From JBGSMF01 sp041740315 (GTDB lineage: Bacteria > Chloroflexota > Anaerolineae > Fen-1058), in the NCBI GenBank assembly GCA_041740315.1, contig JBGSMF010000307.1:41026-105025 (forward strand): DNA of 64,000 nt. Reading direction: 5' to 3'. A program made the translations under genes and the position numbers. Below are positions 51,746-59,550 of the stretch, piece after piece. Position 1 is the first letter of the stretch, and every line of letters begins with the position of its first letter. The notes under the pieces are model-generated. The model was not told the DNA's origin and did no database searches. It saw nothing but the letters and a program-made list of their open reading frames with translations.

Positions 51746-52678
51746 TCACAACCAGTCTTTTCTCCAGAAAATAAAGGCTGCCCCCAAAGAGAGCACAAAA
51801 GAAACCGCCAGTATAGCCAAAAAAGCCACCGGATGCTCATCTAGCGGCAGGTTGACATTCATCCCGTAAAAACTGGCCAGCATGGTGGGCAAGCTCATGA
51901 TAATTGTAATCGAGGCCAACATTTTCATCACCATGTTCAGATTGTTGGAAATGATGGAAGCAAAAGCGTCCATCATCTGGCTAAGAATATTGCCAGCGAT
52001 ATCCGTCATCGCAATCGCCTGTTGGTTTTCAGTGATTACATCCTCCAGCCAATCCTCGTCATCGGGGTATTGGTCAAACAAATGGCTTTTTTGCAGGCGC
52101 TCCAACATCAACTGGTTTGACTTGAGCGCAGTGGTGAAATAGGTCAGGCTCTTTTGGTATTTGAGCAATTCCAACACTTCTCTATTTCGCGTGGATTGCT
52201 GCAACTCGTCTTCCAGGGTGTCAGTGACCTTGGTGATTTCGCGCAGATAGCTCAAGTATTTGTATGCCGCCCACAGCATCAAGCGCAGCACAAAACGGTT
52301 CTTTTTGACCGTTGACAGCCCGCGCACTTTGCCAGAGGCAAATTCACGAATAATGCAATTTTCCTGGCGACACACGGTGACAAAATAATTCTCTGTCAAC
52401 ACAATGCCCATGGGCAAGGTCGTGTAAGGAACATCAAGGTTCTTGCCCTGAAAGTGGGGAACACGCAAGATGATGAGAGTAGCCCCATCTTCTTTTTCAG
52501 TCCTGGATAATTCATCAACATCCAAGGGGTAGGTTAGAAAATCTTGAGGGATCTCGAGTTCTTGGTAGGTGCGAGTGATTTCATCGGGCGTAGGGTCGAT
52601 CATATTGATCCAGCAGCCCGGCTGTAGATCGGTAATAGTTTCCAGGCCAACTTTTGTGTTTTTGTACAAGGTAATCAT
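51746..52678 (-). CDS. corA: CorA-family magnesium transporter
   Basis: The 310-residue protein has a long soluble N-terminal domain (about 1-240) with the helical stalk FTTALKSNQLMLERLQ, then two C-terminal membrane helices (about 252-272 and 285-305) around the signature YGMNVNLP, the CorA ion-selectivity loop. It forms a pentameric Mg2+ channel in the membrane. It starts 39 bases after the mgtE stop, so both Mg2+ carriers are probably on one transcript. Confidence 0.93.
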   Translation of the reverse strand: MITLYKNTKVGLETITDLQPGCWINMIDPTPDEITRTYQELEIPQDFLTYPLDVDELSRTEKEDGATLIILRVPHFQGKNLDVPYTTLPMGIVLTENYFVTVCRQENCIIREFASGKVRGLSTVKKNRFVLRLMLWAAYKYLSYLREITKVTDTLEDELQQSTRNREVLELLKYQKSLTYFTTALKSNQLMLERLQKSHLFDQYPDDEDWLEDVITENQQAIAMTDIAGNILSQMMDAFASIISNNLNMVMKMLASITIIMSLPTMLASFYGMNVNLPLDEHPVAFLAILAVSFVLSLGAAFIFWRKDWL

Positions 52679-52717
52679 GGTTTTCCTCCATAGAGTTTAC
52701 CCAGCATCTGAGCGTGT

Positions 52718-54079
52718 TTAGATTTCTGCCAATACCGCTGCGGCCACCGTAAAATAGATAATCAGCCCGGTGGCGTCTACCAGGGTAGAGATGAGCGGCG
52801 CAGACATGACAGAAGGGTCAATGCCAACCGCATCGGCCAAGATGGGGATGAGCGAAGCGACGGCGTTGGCCCAAATGCAAATGCAGAGCACCGCCGCCGC
52901 AACGACAGTGGCCATAGCGGTATCATGCCCCAACAGCAGCACTTGACCAAACGCCACCATACCCAGCAATAGCCCCAAGAGCGCCCCCGATTGAAATTCG
53001 CGCGCCAACACCCGCAGCGCGTCACCCCGCCGCACCTCCCTAAGCGCCAGGGCGCGGATGACGGTTGTCACGGTCTGAGATCCAGCGTTGCCGCCTGTGC
53101 CGATCAAGAGCGGAATAAAGAACGACAAAGCAACCACAGTTTGCAAGTGATTTTCATAGTGCCGCATCACAGCGCCCGTCAGAGTGGCTGTCAGGAACAA
53201 AATCAGCAGCCAAGGAAACCTGGACCGCACGATTTCCACGATGCGCTGCGACCAATAGGGCTTGTCGCTGATAGGCCCCGCTTCAACGCCACCCATGTGC
53301 AACGCGTCTTCGGTGGCTTCGTCTTCCAGCACGTCAATGATATCGTCGTGGGTGATGACTCCCTGCAAGATGCCGCTGCTGTCAACCACCGGCAAGGCCG
53401 GCAAGTCGTACTTGGACATGGTCTGGGCCACATCTTCCTGGTCGGCGCCGGTGTGGACTTGAATGACATTCGGGTTCATGATGGCTTCGATGCAGGTCTC
53501 TGGCGAGTGAATAACGAGTTCGCGCAACCCAACAATGCCCACCAGGCGGCGGTCTCGGTCTACCACGTAGAGATAATATGGCACATCGCCGTCCAGCTCG
53601 ACCTGGCGCAAAAATTCAATCGCCTGGGCCACGGTGGCGCGGCGGCGCAGGGCAATATAGTCGGTGGTCATCAATCCGCCGGCGGTTTTGTCAGAGTGGC
53701 CCAACAGTGGGCGCACGTCATCGGCGTCTTGCATCTCTGCCAGGGCCAGGGCGGCGCGCTCTGGGGGCAGGTCACCCAACACATCAGCCGCCTCGTCAGG
53801 CTCCATCTCGTCCAACACGTCGGCCAGGCGGTCGGTGGATAAAATCTCGGCGGCATCGGCCGCTTCTTCGTCTTCCAACTCTTCCAACAAGTCTGCCGCC
53901 ACCGGCACATCGAGCCTAGGCATGATGGCCGCCTGCTGTTTGTCATCCAGGGTTTCAAAGGCGTCTGCCCGGTCGGCTGGATGCATGCGGGTGAGCGCGT
54001 CAATGGCGTCTTGCAGCCGCCCAGCTTCCAGCGCAGCGCGGATTGCTTCCAGAGTAGTATCAATTTGAATCTTGTTCAT
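52718..54079 (-). CDS. mgtE: MgtE-family magnesium channel
   Basis: Start ATG 54079 follows AAGGAGAG (453 residues). The N-domain of acidic helical repeats (about 25-130), two CBS domains (about 133-255, with VVDRDRRLVGIVGLREL and VVDSSGILQGVITHDDI) and five membrane helices (about 280-450) follow the MgtE plan. Pore signatures are PLLIGTGGNAGSQTVTTVIR and DPSVMSAPLISTLVDATGL. Cytosolic Mg2+ bound by the N/CBS parts closes the channel in the known family. It is preceded by a long leader with a small ORF. Confidence 0.95.
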   Translation of the reverse strand: MNKIQIDTTLEAIRAALEAGRLQDAIDALTRMHPADRADAFETLDDKQQAAIMPRLDVPVAADLLEELEDEEAADAAEILSTDRLADVLDEMEPDEAADVLGDLPPERAALALAEMQDADDVRPLLGHSDKTAGGLMTTDYIALRRRATVAQAIEFLRQVELDGDVPYYLYVVDRDRRLVGIVGLRELVIHSPETCIEAIMNPNVIQVHTGADQEDVAQTMSKYDLPALPVVDSSGILQGVITHDDIIDVLEDEATEDALHMGGVEAGPISDKPYWSQRIVEIVRSRFPWLLILFLTATLTGAVMRHYENHLQTVVALSFFIPLLIGTGGNAGSQTVTTVIRALALREVRRGDALRVLAREFQSGALLGLLLGMVAFGQVLLLGHDTAMATVVAAAVLCICIWANAVASLIPILADAVGIDPSVMSAPLISTLVDATGLIIYFTVAAAVLAEI

Positions 54080-54160
54080 CACAACTCTCCTTCTGGTCAA
54101 GGCTAAGGATTGAGGTTAAGGTTAAGGTCAATCAAGCGAAATATAAAAAAGGAGAGTGGG

Positions 54161-54328
54161 TCACGGGGGACAAAGCGAGTGGGAAACCGTAATTTGAGCG
54201 AGGTTGGCCAACGCTGGCCGCGCGTGGCCGGCAATTGGCAAGCAGAATTCATGCCCCATGCCCGGCATGGGGTCCATGCCCGGCATGGGGTGCATCAGTT
54301 TGAAGGCAAATACATAACAGCGGCGCAT
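54161..54328 (-). CDS. 55-codon leader ORF in the mgtE 5' region, with duplicated MPGM motifs
   Basis: ATG 54328 stands 5 bases after AGGAGG, a stronger site than that of mgtE. The peptide begins MRRCYVFAFKL, then MHPMPGMDPMPGMGHEFC, and ends SHSLCPP. It lies within the long mgtE transcript, ending about 80 bases before the mgtE start. The MPGM duplication is also a DNA palindrome (CCATGCC.GGCATGG twice). Proline and Asp clusters in leader ORFs of enteric mgtA sense low Mg2+; a like role is possible here. The His/Met/Cys content could instead point to metal binding. No homolog recognised. Confidence 0.45.
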   Translation of the reverse strand: MRRCYVFAFKLMHPMPGMDPMPGMGHEFCLPIAGHARPALANLAQITVSHSLCPP

Positions 54329-54587
54329 GCCTGCCTCCTGTGCTCCCTTTACTCCGAGAAACACAAACCCCCGGCCAGCGCGGCGCGGGGGCAAAACCCT
54401 AGAGTAAGGGTGCCCTCTAAACGAGGGCAGGCAGACATGGCCGCAATTGCGGCTAGTCTTTAACAGACCGCGCGGCGCATGACACCTCTGCTCTCAAGCA
54501 GGATGCTGGCAGGAAGTAAGGGTTTCTGTCTATGATCGGGATCGGAAAGTTTCTCGTCCATAATACCTGTTATCTAAACGTAAATCG
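54329..54587 (-). promoter_or_regulatory. Structured 5' leader of mgtE-corA
   Basis: About 250 bases between promoter and leader ORF fold into several consecutive hairpins on the minus strand: GCCGCAATTGCGGC, GCCCTCGTTTAGAGGGC, CCCTTACTCTAGGG and CCCCCGCGCC...GGCCGGGGG. I compared it by eye with the M-box (ykoK) conserved strings and did not find them, so this is not called as that riboswitch. A different metal-sensing leader is possible. Confidence 0.4.
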
Positions 54588-54616
54588 AGTGTACACCCGT
54601 TAGAGGGTTGTGTCAA
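54588..54616 (-). promoter_or_regulatory. Promoter of the mgtE-corA transcript
   Basis: On the minus strand, consensus -35 TTGACA (54611-54616, overlapping the last codons of the EcfA fusion gene), a 17-base spacer and -10 TACACT (54588-54593). The start would be near 54581, about 500 bases before the mgtE ATG. Confidence 0.75.
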
Positions 54617-56241
54617 GCTTTTGTTTCTTTTTTGCCTGGCAGGTGTTGCCGCAAGACATCCTCTACCGTCAGCCACCCGCTGCCAGGAAAAAGACGAGCC
54701 ATCTGGGGGGCAAACGCGGCCCAGTCGCTCAAAACCTGGGCCGGCGGGCCGTTGCGAGCGATTTTGCCGCCTTCCAGCACGGCCACACGGTCGGCCAGCC
54801 GGGCCACCAGCTCCACATCGTGAGTGACCAACAGCACAGCCGCCCCCTCATCCCGCCAGCTTCGCACTAGCTGCGCCAGCGAGCCTTTGGCCTCATAATC
54901 CAACCCGCGCGTTGGCTCGTCTAGCAACAAGAGCGCCGGCTGCGTAACCGCAATGGCTGCCAGGGCCGCGCGCTGGCGCTGGCCGACGCTCAGGTCGCGT
55001 GGATAAGCCTGGGCCAGGTCGCCTAATCCAAGTTGATTCAACAGCTTGGCCCTTGCTTGTGAAGCGATGGACAAGTGATGGTTGCGCAGCGTGATAAGCA
55101 ATTCCTGCTCTATCGTGTCGGCAAAGAGCAGCGCGTTGGGGTTTTGGGGCAAAAAAGCCACCTGGCGGCAGATATCGGCCACAGCGCGCCCGGCCGTGGA
55201 GCGTCCCGCGATAGAGATATGGCCGTGCTGCGGCTTGAGCAGGCCCACAATGGCGCGCAGCAGCGTGGTTTTGCCGGCTCCATTGCGCCCCACCAGCGCC
55301 ACAATCTCTCCCTTGCGCATGCTCAAGTCCAAGCCGCACAGCACAGCCTGGTTGTTGTATGCCACGCGCAGGTCTTGAACCTGGAGGATGAGATCACCTG
55401 CCTTTTCTCTTTCCTTTTGGCTCTCTGGCGAATGGGGCGCGGGCAAGCGAAAGTTTTGGGCAAACGGGCGCGCTTCTTGCACCGTCAGTGGCAGCGGCCG
55501 CCAATCAAGCGCCCGCCCCAAAGCCACCACAGGCGGGACAATCGCCATTTGGGCCAGGATTTGGCGCGGCGCACCGCTGAGCACCTGCCCCTGCTGCACA
55601 TACACAAGCTGGGTGGCGTATTCCGCCACGCGCTCCAGGCGATGCTCGCTGATGACGATGGTCAACCCCAACTCGCGATTCAAGCGGACCAACGCCGTCA
55701 GCACCTCTGCCGCCGACTGGGGATCGAGCTGGCTGGTTGGCTCATCGAGCGCCAGCACTTGCGGCTGCAGCGCCAGCGCCGAAGCGATGGCCACCCGCTG
55801 CATCTCGCCGCCGGATAGATGCTCTAGCGAACGACGGCGCATATCGCTCAACCCCAATAGAGCCAGCGCGCGCTCAACCTGCTGGCGCATTGCATCAAGC
55901 GGCGCACCGGCGTTTTCCAGCGCAAAGGCAATTTCGTCCTCTACCCGGTTGACGACAAACTGCGCTTCGGGGTCTTGAAAAACCAAACCCATCACGCAGC
56001 TCAAGACAGCCGGGCCTTGAGCGATTGGGTCGTGGCCGGCAACGCTCACCCGGCCCGAAACCTGACCCCCGCTAAAGTGCGGCACCAGGCCATTGAGCGA
56101 GCGGAGCAGTGTAGACTTGCCCGCGCCCGATGGCCCGGCCACCAACACAAAAGCGCCCTGGGGAATTTCCAGGCACACGCCAGACAACGCCGGAAGGCTC
56201 GCGCCGGGATAGGTGTAAGTGAAATGGTCAAAGCTAATCAT
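54613..56241 (-). CDS. ECF transporter ATPase, EcfA-EcfA' fusion
   Basis: The 542-residue protein has two ABC ATPase domains. The first (1-230) has AGPSGAGKSTLLRSL, LSGGEMQRVAIA and VLALDEPTSQLDPQSA. The second (about 290-525) has VGRNGAGKTTLLRAI, LSVGQRQRAALA and LLLLDEPTRGLDYEA. ECF modules normally use two separate EcfA subunits; here they are one chain. It hydrolyses ATP to drive vitamin import with the S/T fusion next door, whose gene overlaps it by 4 bases (ATGA). The operon's riboswitch points to cobalamin as cargo. Confidence 0.92.
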   Translation of the reverse strand: MISFDHFTYTYPGASLPALSGVCLEIPQGAFVLVAGPSGAGKSTLLRSLNGLVPHFSGGQVSGRVSVAGHDPIAQGPAVLSCVMGLVFQDPEAQFVVNRVEDEIAFALENAGAPLDAMRQQVERALALLGLSDMRRRSLEHLSGGEMQRVAIASALALQPQVLALDEPTSQLDPQSAAEVLTALVRLNRELGLTIVISEHRLERVAEYATQLVYVQQGQVLSGAPRQILAQMAIVPPVVALGRALDWRPLPLTVQEARPFAQNFRLPAPHSPESQKEREKAGDLILQVQDLRVAYNNQAVLCGLDLSMRKGEIVALVGRNGAGKTTLLRAIVGLLKPQHGHISIAGRSTAGRAVADICRQVAFLPQNPNALLFADTIEQELLITLRNHHLSIASQARAKLLNQLGLGDLAQAYPRDLSVGQRQRAALAAIAVTQPALLLLDEPTRGLDYEAKGSLAQLVRSWRDEGAAVLLVTHDVELVARLADRVAVLEGGKIARNGPPAQVLSDWAAFAPQMARLFPGSGWLTVEDVLRQHLPGKKETKA

Positions 56242-58184
56242 AGCTCATCAGCTAATTGGCTGGCCCTGGTTGCCGGCACTAACAACCCAAGCAAGCCCAG
56301 GCCAATCAAGGGATCAAAGGCAGGCCAGGCCAGGCGCGGATAGGGCGAGTAAAACGTTGACCCTGGGCACAACAAGCGGCCGTCGTCGCAAAGCATCCCC
56401 ACGCCAGGCCAAACGACCAGGACAATCGCCAATAGTGCGCCGCCTAAAATGAGACTTTCGGCTTTGCCCCAACGATGTGAGCGATACGGCGTAAAAGGCA
56501 CCCGGCGGCCGGCCAGCCACAGCGATGCGCCCAACAACACCACTCCGCCCGCCACAAGCGGGGTTGCCATAGCCGTGGCGCGTTGAAACGCCACGAGCAT
56601 CTGGCCCAGCAGCACAGCCAGCAGGCTCAGCGCCAGCCCAAAGCGCATCCAAATGGAGGCCGGACGGTCTGCCACTGCGCCAAAACCCCGCGCCACCATG
56701 GCCTCGGCCAGTTGAAACGCCCGCTCTAACCCGCTGATCAGCAGAGGCAACCACAGCGGCAGCCAATCGCGCCACGAACGCAACTGATGTCCGCGCACGG
56801 CCTGCGCCTCGCGGATTTGGTCGAGCGAACGGCGGGTGGCAGGCAGGTACGTGAGCGCGATAGAGAGGGTGACGCCGGCCTGGTGAAAGGCGCGCGGGGT
56901 CAGCCGCACCAGTTGGTGGGCTGGAATGACCTGGTTGAAAACGACGAACAAGGTCAGCATGGTCGTCAGCGCCAGGCCAGTGATTGCGCCATAAGCCAGG
57001 GCCTCTAGTGTGATAGCGCCCCCCACCAATGGCAGAACCTGCGGCAAGCGGAACAGCACCGTTTGCCCAAAATGGCTGCTCAACCCATTGAATAGAGTGC
57101 TGAAAACAATGATAAAAAAACCAAAGCGCGCGCTTGGGCTGAGGCTAGATTTTCCGGCCGAGCGAGAAATGACCAGCCCAACCAAAAACAATTCGATGAG
57201 GTAAAAGGGGTTGCGCGCGCTAGAGACAACGACCAAGGCCGCGCCCAGCCACATCAGCCAGGCGAGGGGGTGAAGGGTGGAGATTGAAGGTTGAACGGGG
57301 CCAGTGGGAATCGTTGAGGGCTGAGGATTAAAAGCTAAAAGCTGCGGGTCAAGAGATGGCGGGGAACCGGCGGCGGGCTGGCCGCCAATACCTAACTTGA
57401 GTCGAAAGCGCTCTAATGCTTGCAGCGTGGGCAGGCCAACAAGCGCAATAAGCAGCGCATTGCCCAGGGCCGCAAAAAAATCCCACCAGGCCGAAGAAGC
57501 CAGGTAAAACGTAAAATAGTTTTTCAAGGCCGTGGCAATGCCCATGCCGGGCTGCCAGCTTTGATTAGCCGCCCCCACCAGAAACGGCCAGAACCACAGG
57601 TTCATGATTACCCCATACACCATTCCCCACAGCGCGCCCAAGGCTATCAGCAGCCCCAAAACCCACCCTTTGCGTTTCAGCGCGCTGTATGGGCCGGTCA
57701 CTCGCCCAATCAGCCCGGCGCTCAGGCCAATCCAGCCGGTTGTCAACATCTGATAAGGCAACCACGGGCCAACGCCCGCCGTAATCATCGCTGAGGCCAA
57801 CAGCGTGAATGCCCCCATCAAAAACCCAAAGCGCGGGCCAAAGACAAATCCGCTGAGGATGACGAGCGGAAAGATGGGGCTAAAGCCGCCGGGGCCGGGA
57901 AAGCTGACTTCTAAAAAACGCAGCACCGAATTGATGGCAACTAAAATGCCCAACAGCGCCACCGTCTTGGCGCTGATGGCCTGGCCTTGCATTTCTACCA
58001 ACAAGGCGGCCACGCACAGCACCGTCAACAATCCAAGCCACAAGGGCGAATCTTGCAAGCCGCCCGCCAAAGATTGACGTTGGGCAACGCTCAAAAAGGG
58101 CATAACATAGGCCAGCCCGCCCAGCCCAAAAGTGAGCGCGTAAATGGCAAGGCTCAGGTAACGAGAGGCAAAACCAGGGCGCAT
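56238..58184 (-). CDS. ECF transporter S-component fused to EcfT
   Basis: The 648-residue protein starts at ATG 58184, sharing a base with the upstream TGA. The N-terminal half (about 1-270) is a hydrophobic S-component (FPGPGGFSPIFPLVILSGF, FGPRFGFLMGAFTLLAS, GPWLPYQMLTTGWIGLSAGL). The C-terminal half (about 305-640) is EcfT-like, with VTLSIALTYLPATRRSLDQI, REAQAVRGHQL and ERAFQLAEAMVARGFG carrying the Ala-Arg-Gly motifs that couple to EcfA. The join (about 278-305) is Pro/Ser-rich, of QPSTIP type, and looks like translated repeat DNA. Cargo choice lies in the S half; cobalamin is inferred from the riboswitch. Confidence 0.85.
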   Translation of the reverse strand: MRPGFASRYLSLAIYALTFGLGGLAYVMPFLSVAQRQSLAGGLQDSPLWLGLLTVLCVAALLVEMQGQAISAKTVALLGILVAINSVLRFLEVSFPGPGGFSPIFPLVILSGFVFGPRFGFLMGAFTLLASAMITAGVGPWLPYQMLTTGWIGLSAGLIGRVTGPYSALKRKGWVLGLLIALGALWGMVYGVIMNLWFWPFLVGAANQSWQPGMGIATALKNYFTFYLASSAWWDFFAALGNALLIALVGLPTLQALERFRLKLGIGGQPAAGSPPSLDPQLLAFNPQPSTIPTGPVQPSISTLHPLAWLMWLGAALVVVSSARNPFYLIELFLVGLVISRSAGKSSLSPSARFGFFIIVFSTLFNGLSSHFGQTVLFRLPQVLPLVGGAITLEALAYGAITGLALTTMLTLFVVFNQVIPAHQLVRLTPRAFHQAGVTLSIALTYLPATRRSLDQIREAQAVRGHQLRSWRDWLPLWLPLLISGLERAFQLAEAMVARGFGAVADRPASIWMRFGLALSLLAVLLGQMLVAFQRATAMATPLVAGGVVLLGASLWLAGRRVPFTPYRSHRWGKAESLILGGALLAIVLVVWPGVGMLCDDGRLLCPGSTFYSPYPRLAWPAFDPLIGLGLLGLLVPATRASQLADEL

Positions 58185-59395
58185 CAAGCCACCTGGCGAC
58201 GGCCAAGCAACAAGGCCACCAGCCCCACCACAATCACGGCAAAGACCACATAGCCCAGCAGCGGCAATGGCTGGGACGATTGTGCCGCCGGGGACTCTGG
58301 CGTGGATGGCAATTGCTGCGGCTGGCTGCTGATTGCCACGGCGATTAGAGTGGCCGAGGGCAAGGTCGGCGCAAGGGTGGGGGTAGTGAAGGGCGATGCC
58401 GATGGCAAAGGTGTAACAGCAGGCGCGCGCGTGGGTGTGTATGAGGGCGCGATAGCGGGCGCAACAGCGGGCGCGCCCGTGCGTGTGGCAGTGGGCAAGC
58501 GGGTGGCGCGGGCGGTTGGGGTGGGCGACCAGGTAGGCGGCCGAGTAGATTGCGGCGAAGGCTGGATTGTGGCTGTGGCGAGCAAATCGGGCGCGCCGCC
58601 CAGCACACCCAGCTCTAGCGTGTGCGTTTCTTCTGCGCCTCCATCAGTCACCACGCGCAACACAAAAGTCTGTGGCGCAGTTGGGCACACCTGGCGCTCG
58701 CCGATGAGGGCCACCGGCTCGCCGTTGAATACAGCCGATTGGATGCCGCTGGTATCCCAACGCACCAGCGTGCACTGGCCCGCCTGGATGGGGTTGTTAT
58801 CCAGGCGAAACCACACCACCGGCTGAGGTGTGGGCGGCGGAGGCGTCTGGGTAGGCGCTGGCGGCACGGTGGGAACATCCGTCGAGGTGGGCGGCAGAGT
58901 TGGAGTTTCGGTTGGGGACGGTGGGGCGCAAACCTGGTCAAACGACATGGCCGGCGGCGCAACGCCTCCTTGGGCCGTCCCGGCTCCCCAGCTCCAGCCA
59001 TCCATATCGCCAGAATGTACCTGGCGAACGCTGCTGCCTCTTTGCGAAAACATCCACTGCCCATCAATCAGGTGCCAGTATGACCAAAAGTTGGGCGGAA
59101 AGGAGCAAAAGCAATTATCGGCCGGGCAGCCCTCGTGTTCAATCTTGCAAATGGCGGCGCCCGCGCCGGGGTCAAAACCGGCGACGACGGCAAGGCCCGA
59201 GCGCGTCAGCAGATCATAGCCGCTGATCTCTGGCTCGTTGAACTCGACGCAGCGAGTGACGACCGAGCCATCGCCAAAGCGCACTACCACCCCGGCCCGG
59301 TTGGGCGCTTGAGCGCCAAGCGGCGCGAGGCCAAGCCAGCCCGCCCCCGCTGCCACAATCACTGCCAGGCAAAAGATTTGTGTCATTCTTTTCAT
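58184..59395 (-). CDS. Stalked, membrane-anchored DUF4430-like (transcobalamin beta-domain-like) surface protein
   Basis: ATG 59395 follows AGGGG (403 residues). A signal peptide (about 1-29) precedes a domain at about 32-145 with ISGYDLLTRSGLAVVAG, a Cys group (ICKIEHEGCPADNCFC), FWSYWHLIDGQWMFSQRG and DMDGWSWGAG; this pattern matches DUF4430, the beta domain of intrinsic factor/transcobalamin. A Pro/Thr linker, an Ig-like domain (about 200-270), a long Pro/Thr/Ser stalk and a C-terminal membrane helix (GYVVFAVIVVGLVALLLGR) follow. It would display the domain outside the wall beside the importer. B12 binding is inferred. Confidence 0.75.
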   Translation of the reverse strand: MKRMTQIFCLAVIVAAGAGWLGLAPLGAQAPNRAGVVVRFGDGSVVTRCVEFNEPEISGYDLLTRSGLAVVAGFDPGAGAAICKIEHEGCPADNCFCSFPPNFWSYWHLIDGQWMFSQRGSSVRQVHSGDMDGWSWGAGTAQGGVAPPAMSFDQVCAPPSPTETPTLPPTSTDVPTVPPAPTQTPPPPTPQPVVWFRLDNNPIQAGQCTLVRWDTSGIQSAVFNGEPVALIGERQVCPTAPQTFVLRVVTDGGAEETHTLELGVLGGAPDLLATATIQPSPQSTRPPTWSPTPTARATRLPTATRTGAPAVAPAIAPSYTPTRAPAVTPLPSASPFTTPTLAPTLPSATLIAVAISSQPQQLPSTPESPAAQSSQPLPLLGYVVFAVIVVGLVALLLGRRQVA

Positions 59396-59451
59396 ATTAC
59401 CCCTCAAGCCACACCACCCCCAACAACGAAGGGAGGTGAAACATCTGTAAT

Positions 59452-59526
59452 TTTTACCACAGAGGCACAGAGGACACAGAGAATTTCCAATTTTTTCTCC
59501 GTGCTCTCCGCGCCTCTGTGGTTACA
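59452..59526. repeat. CACAGAGG-type palindromic repeat
   Basis: TTTACCACAGAGGCACAGAGG on the left and CGCGCCTCTGTGGTTA on the right are inverted arms with CTCCGTGCTCTCC between. It lies inside the B12 operon between the barrel-protein gene and the DUF4430-like gene and could act as a partial terminator or mRNA-processing site that changes expression ratios. Confidence 0.7.
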
Positions 59527-59550
59527 AAACCCTTATCCCTCCAGCCGTTC

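Noticed and set aside
52991..53842. 283-codon plus-strand frame
   Set aside because: Antisense to the mgtE coding region; Gln/His-rich composition is typical of a complementary frame.
54329..54587. M-box (ykoK) magnesium riboswitch upstream of mgtE
   Set aside because: The conserved M-box strings were looked for by eye and not found; left as an unassigned structured leader.
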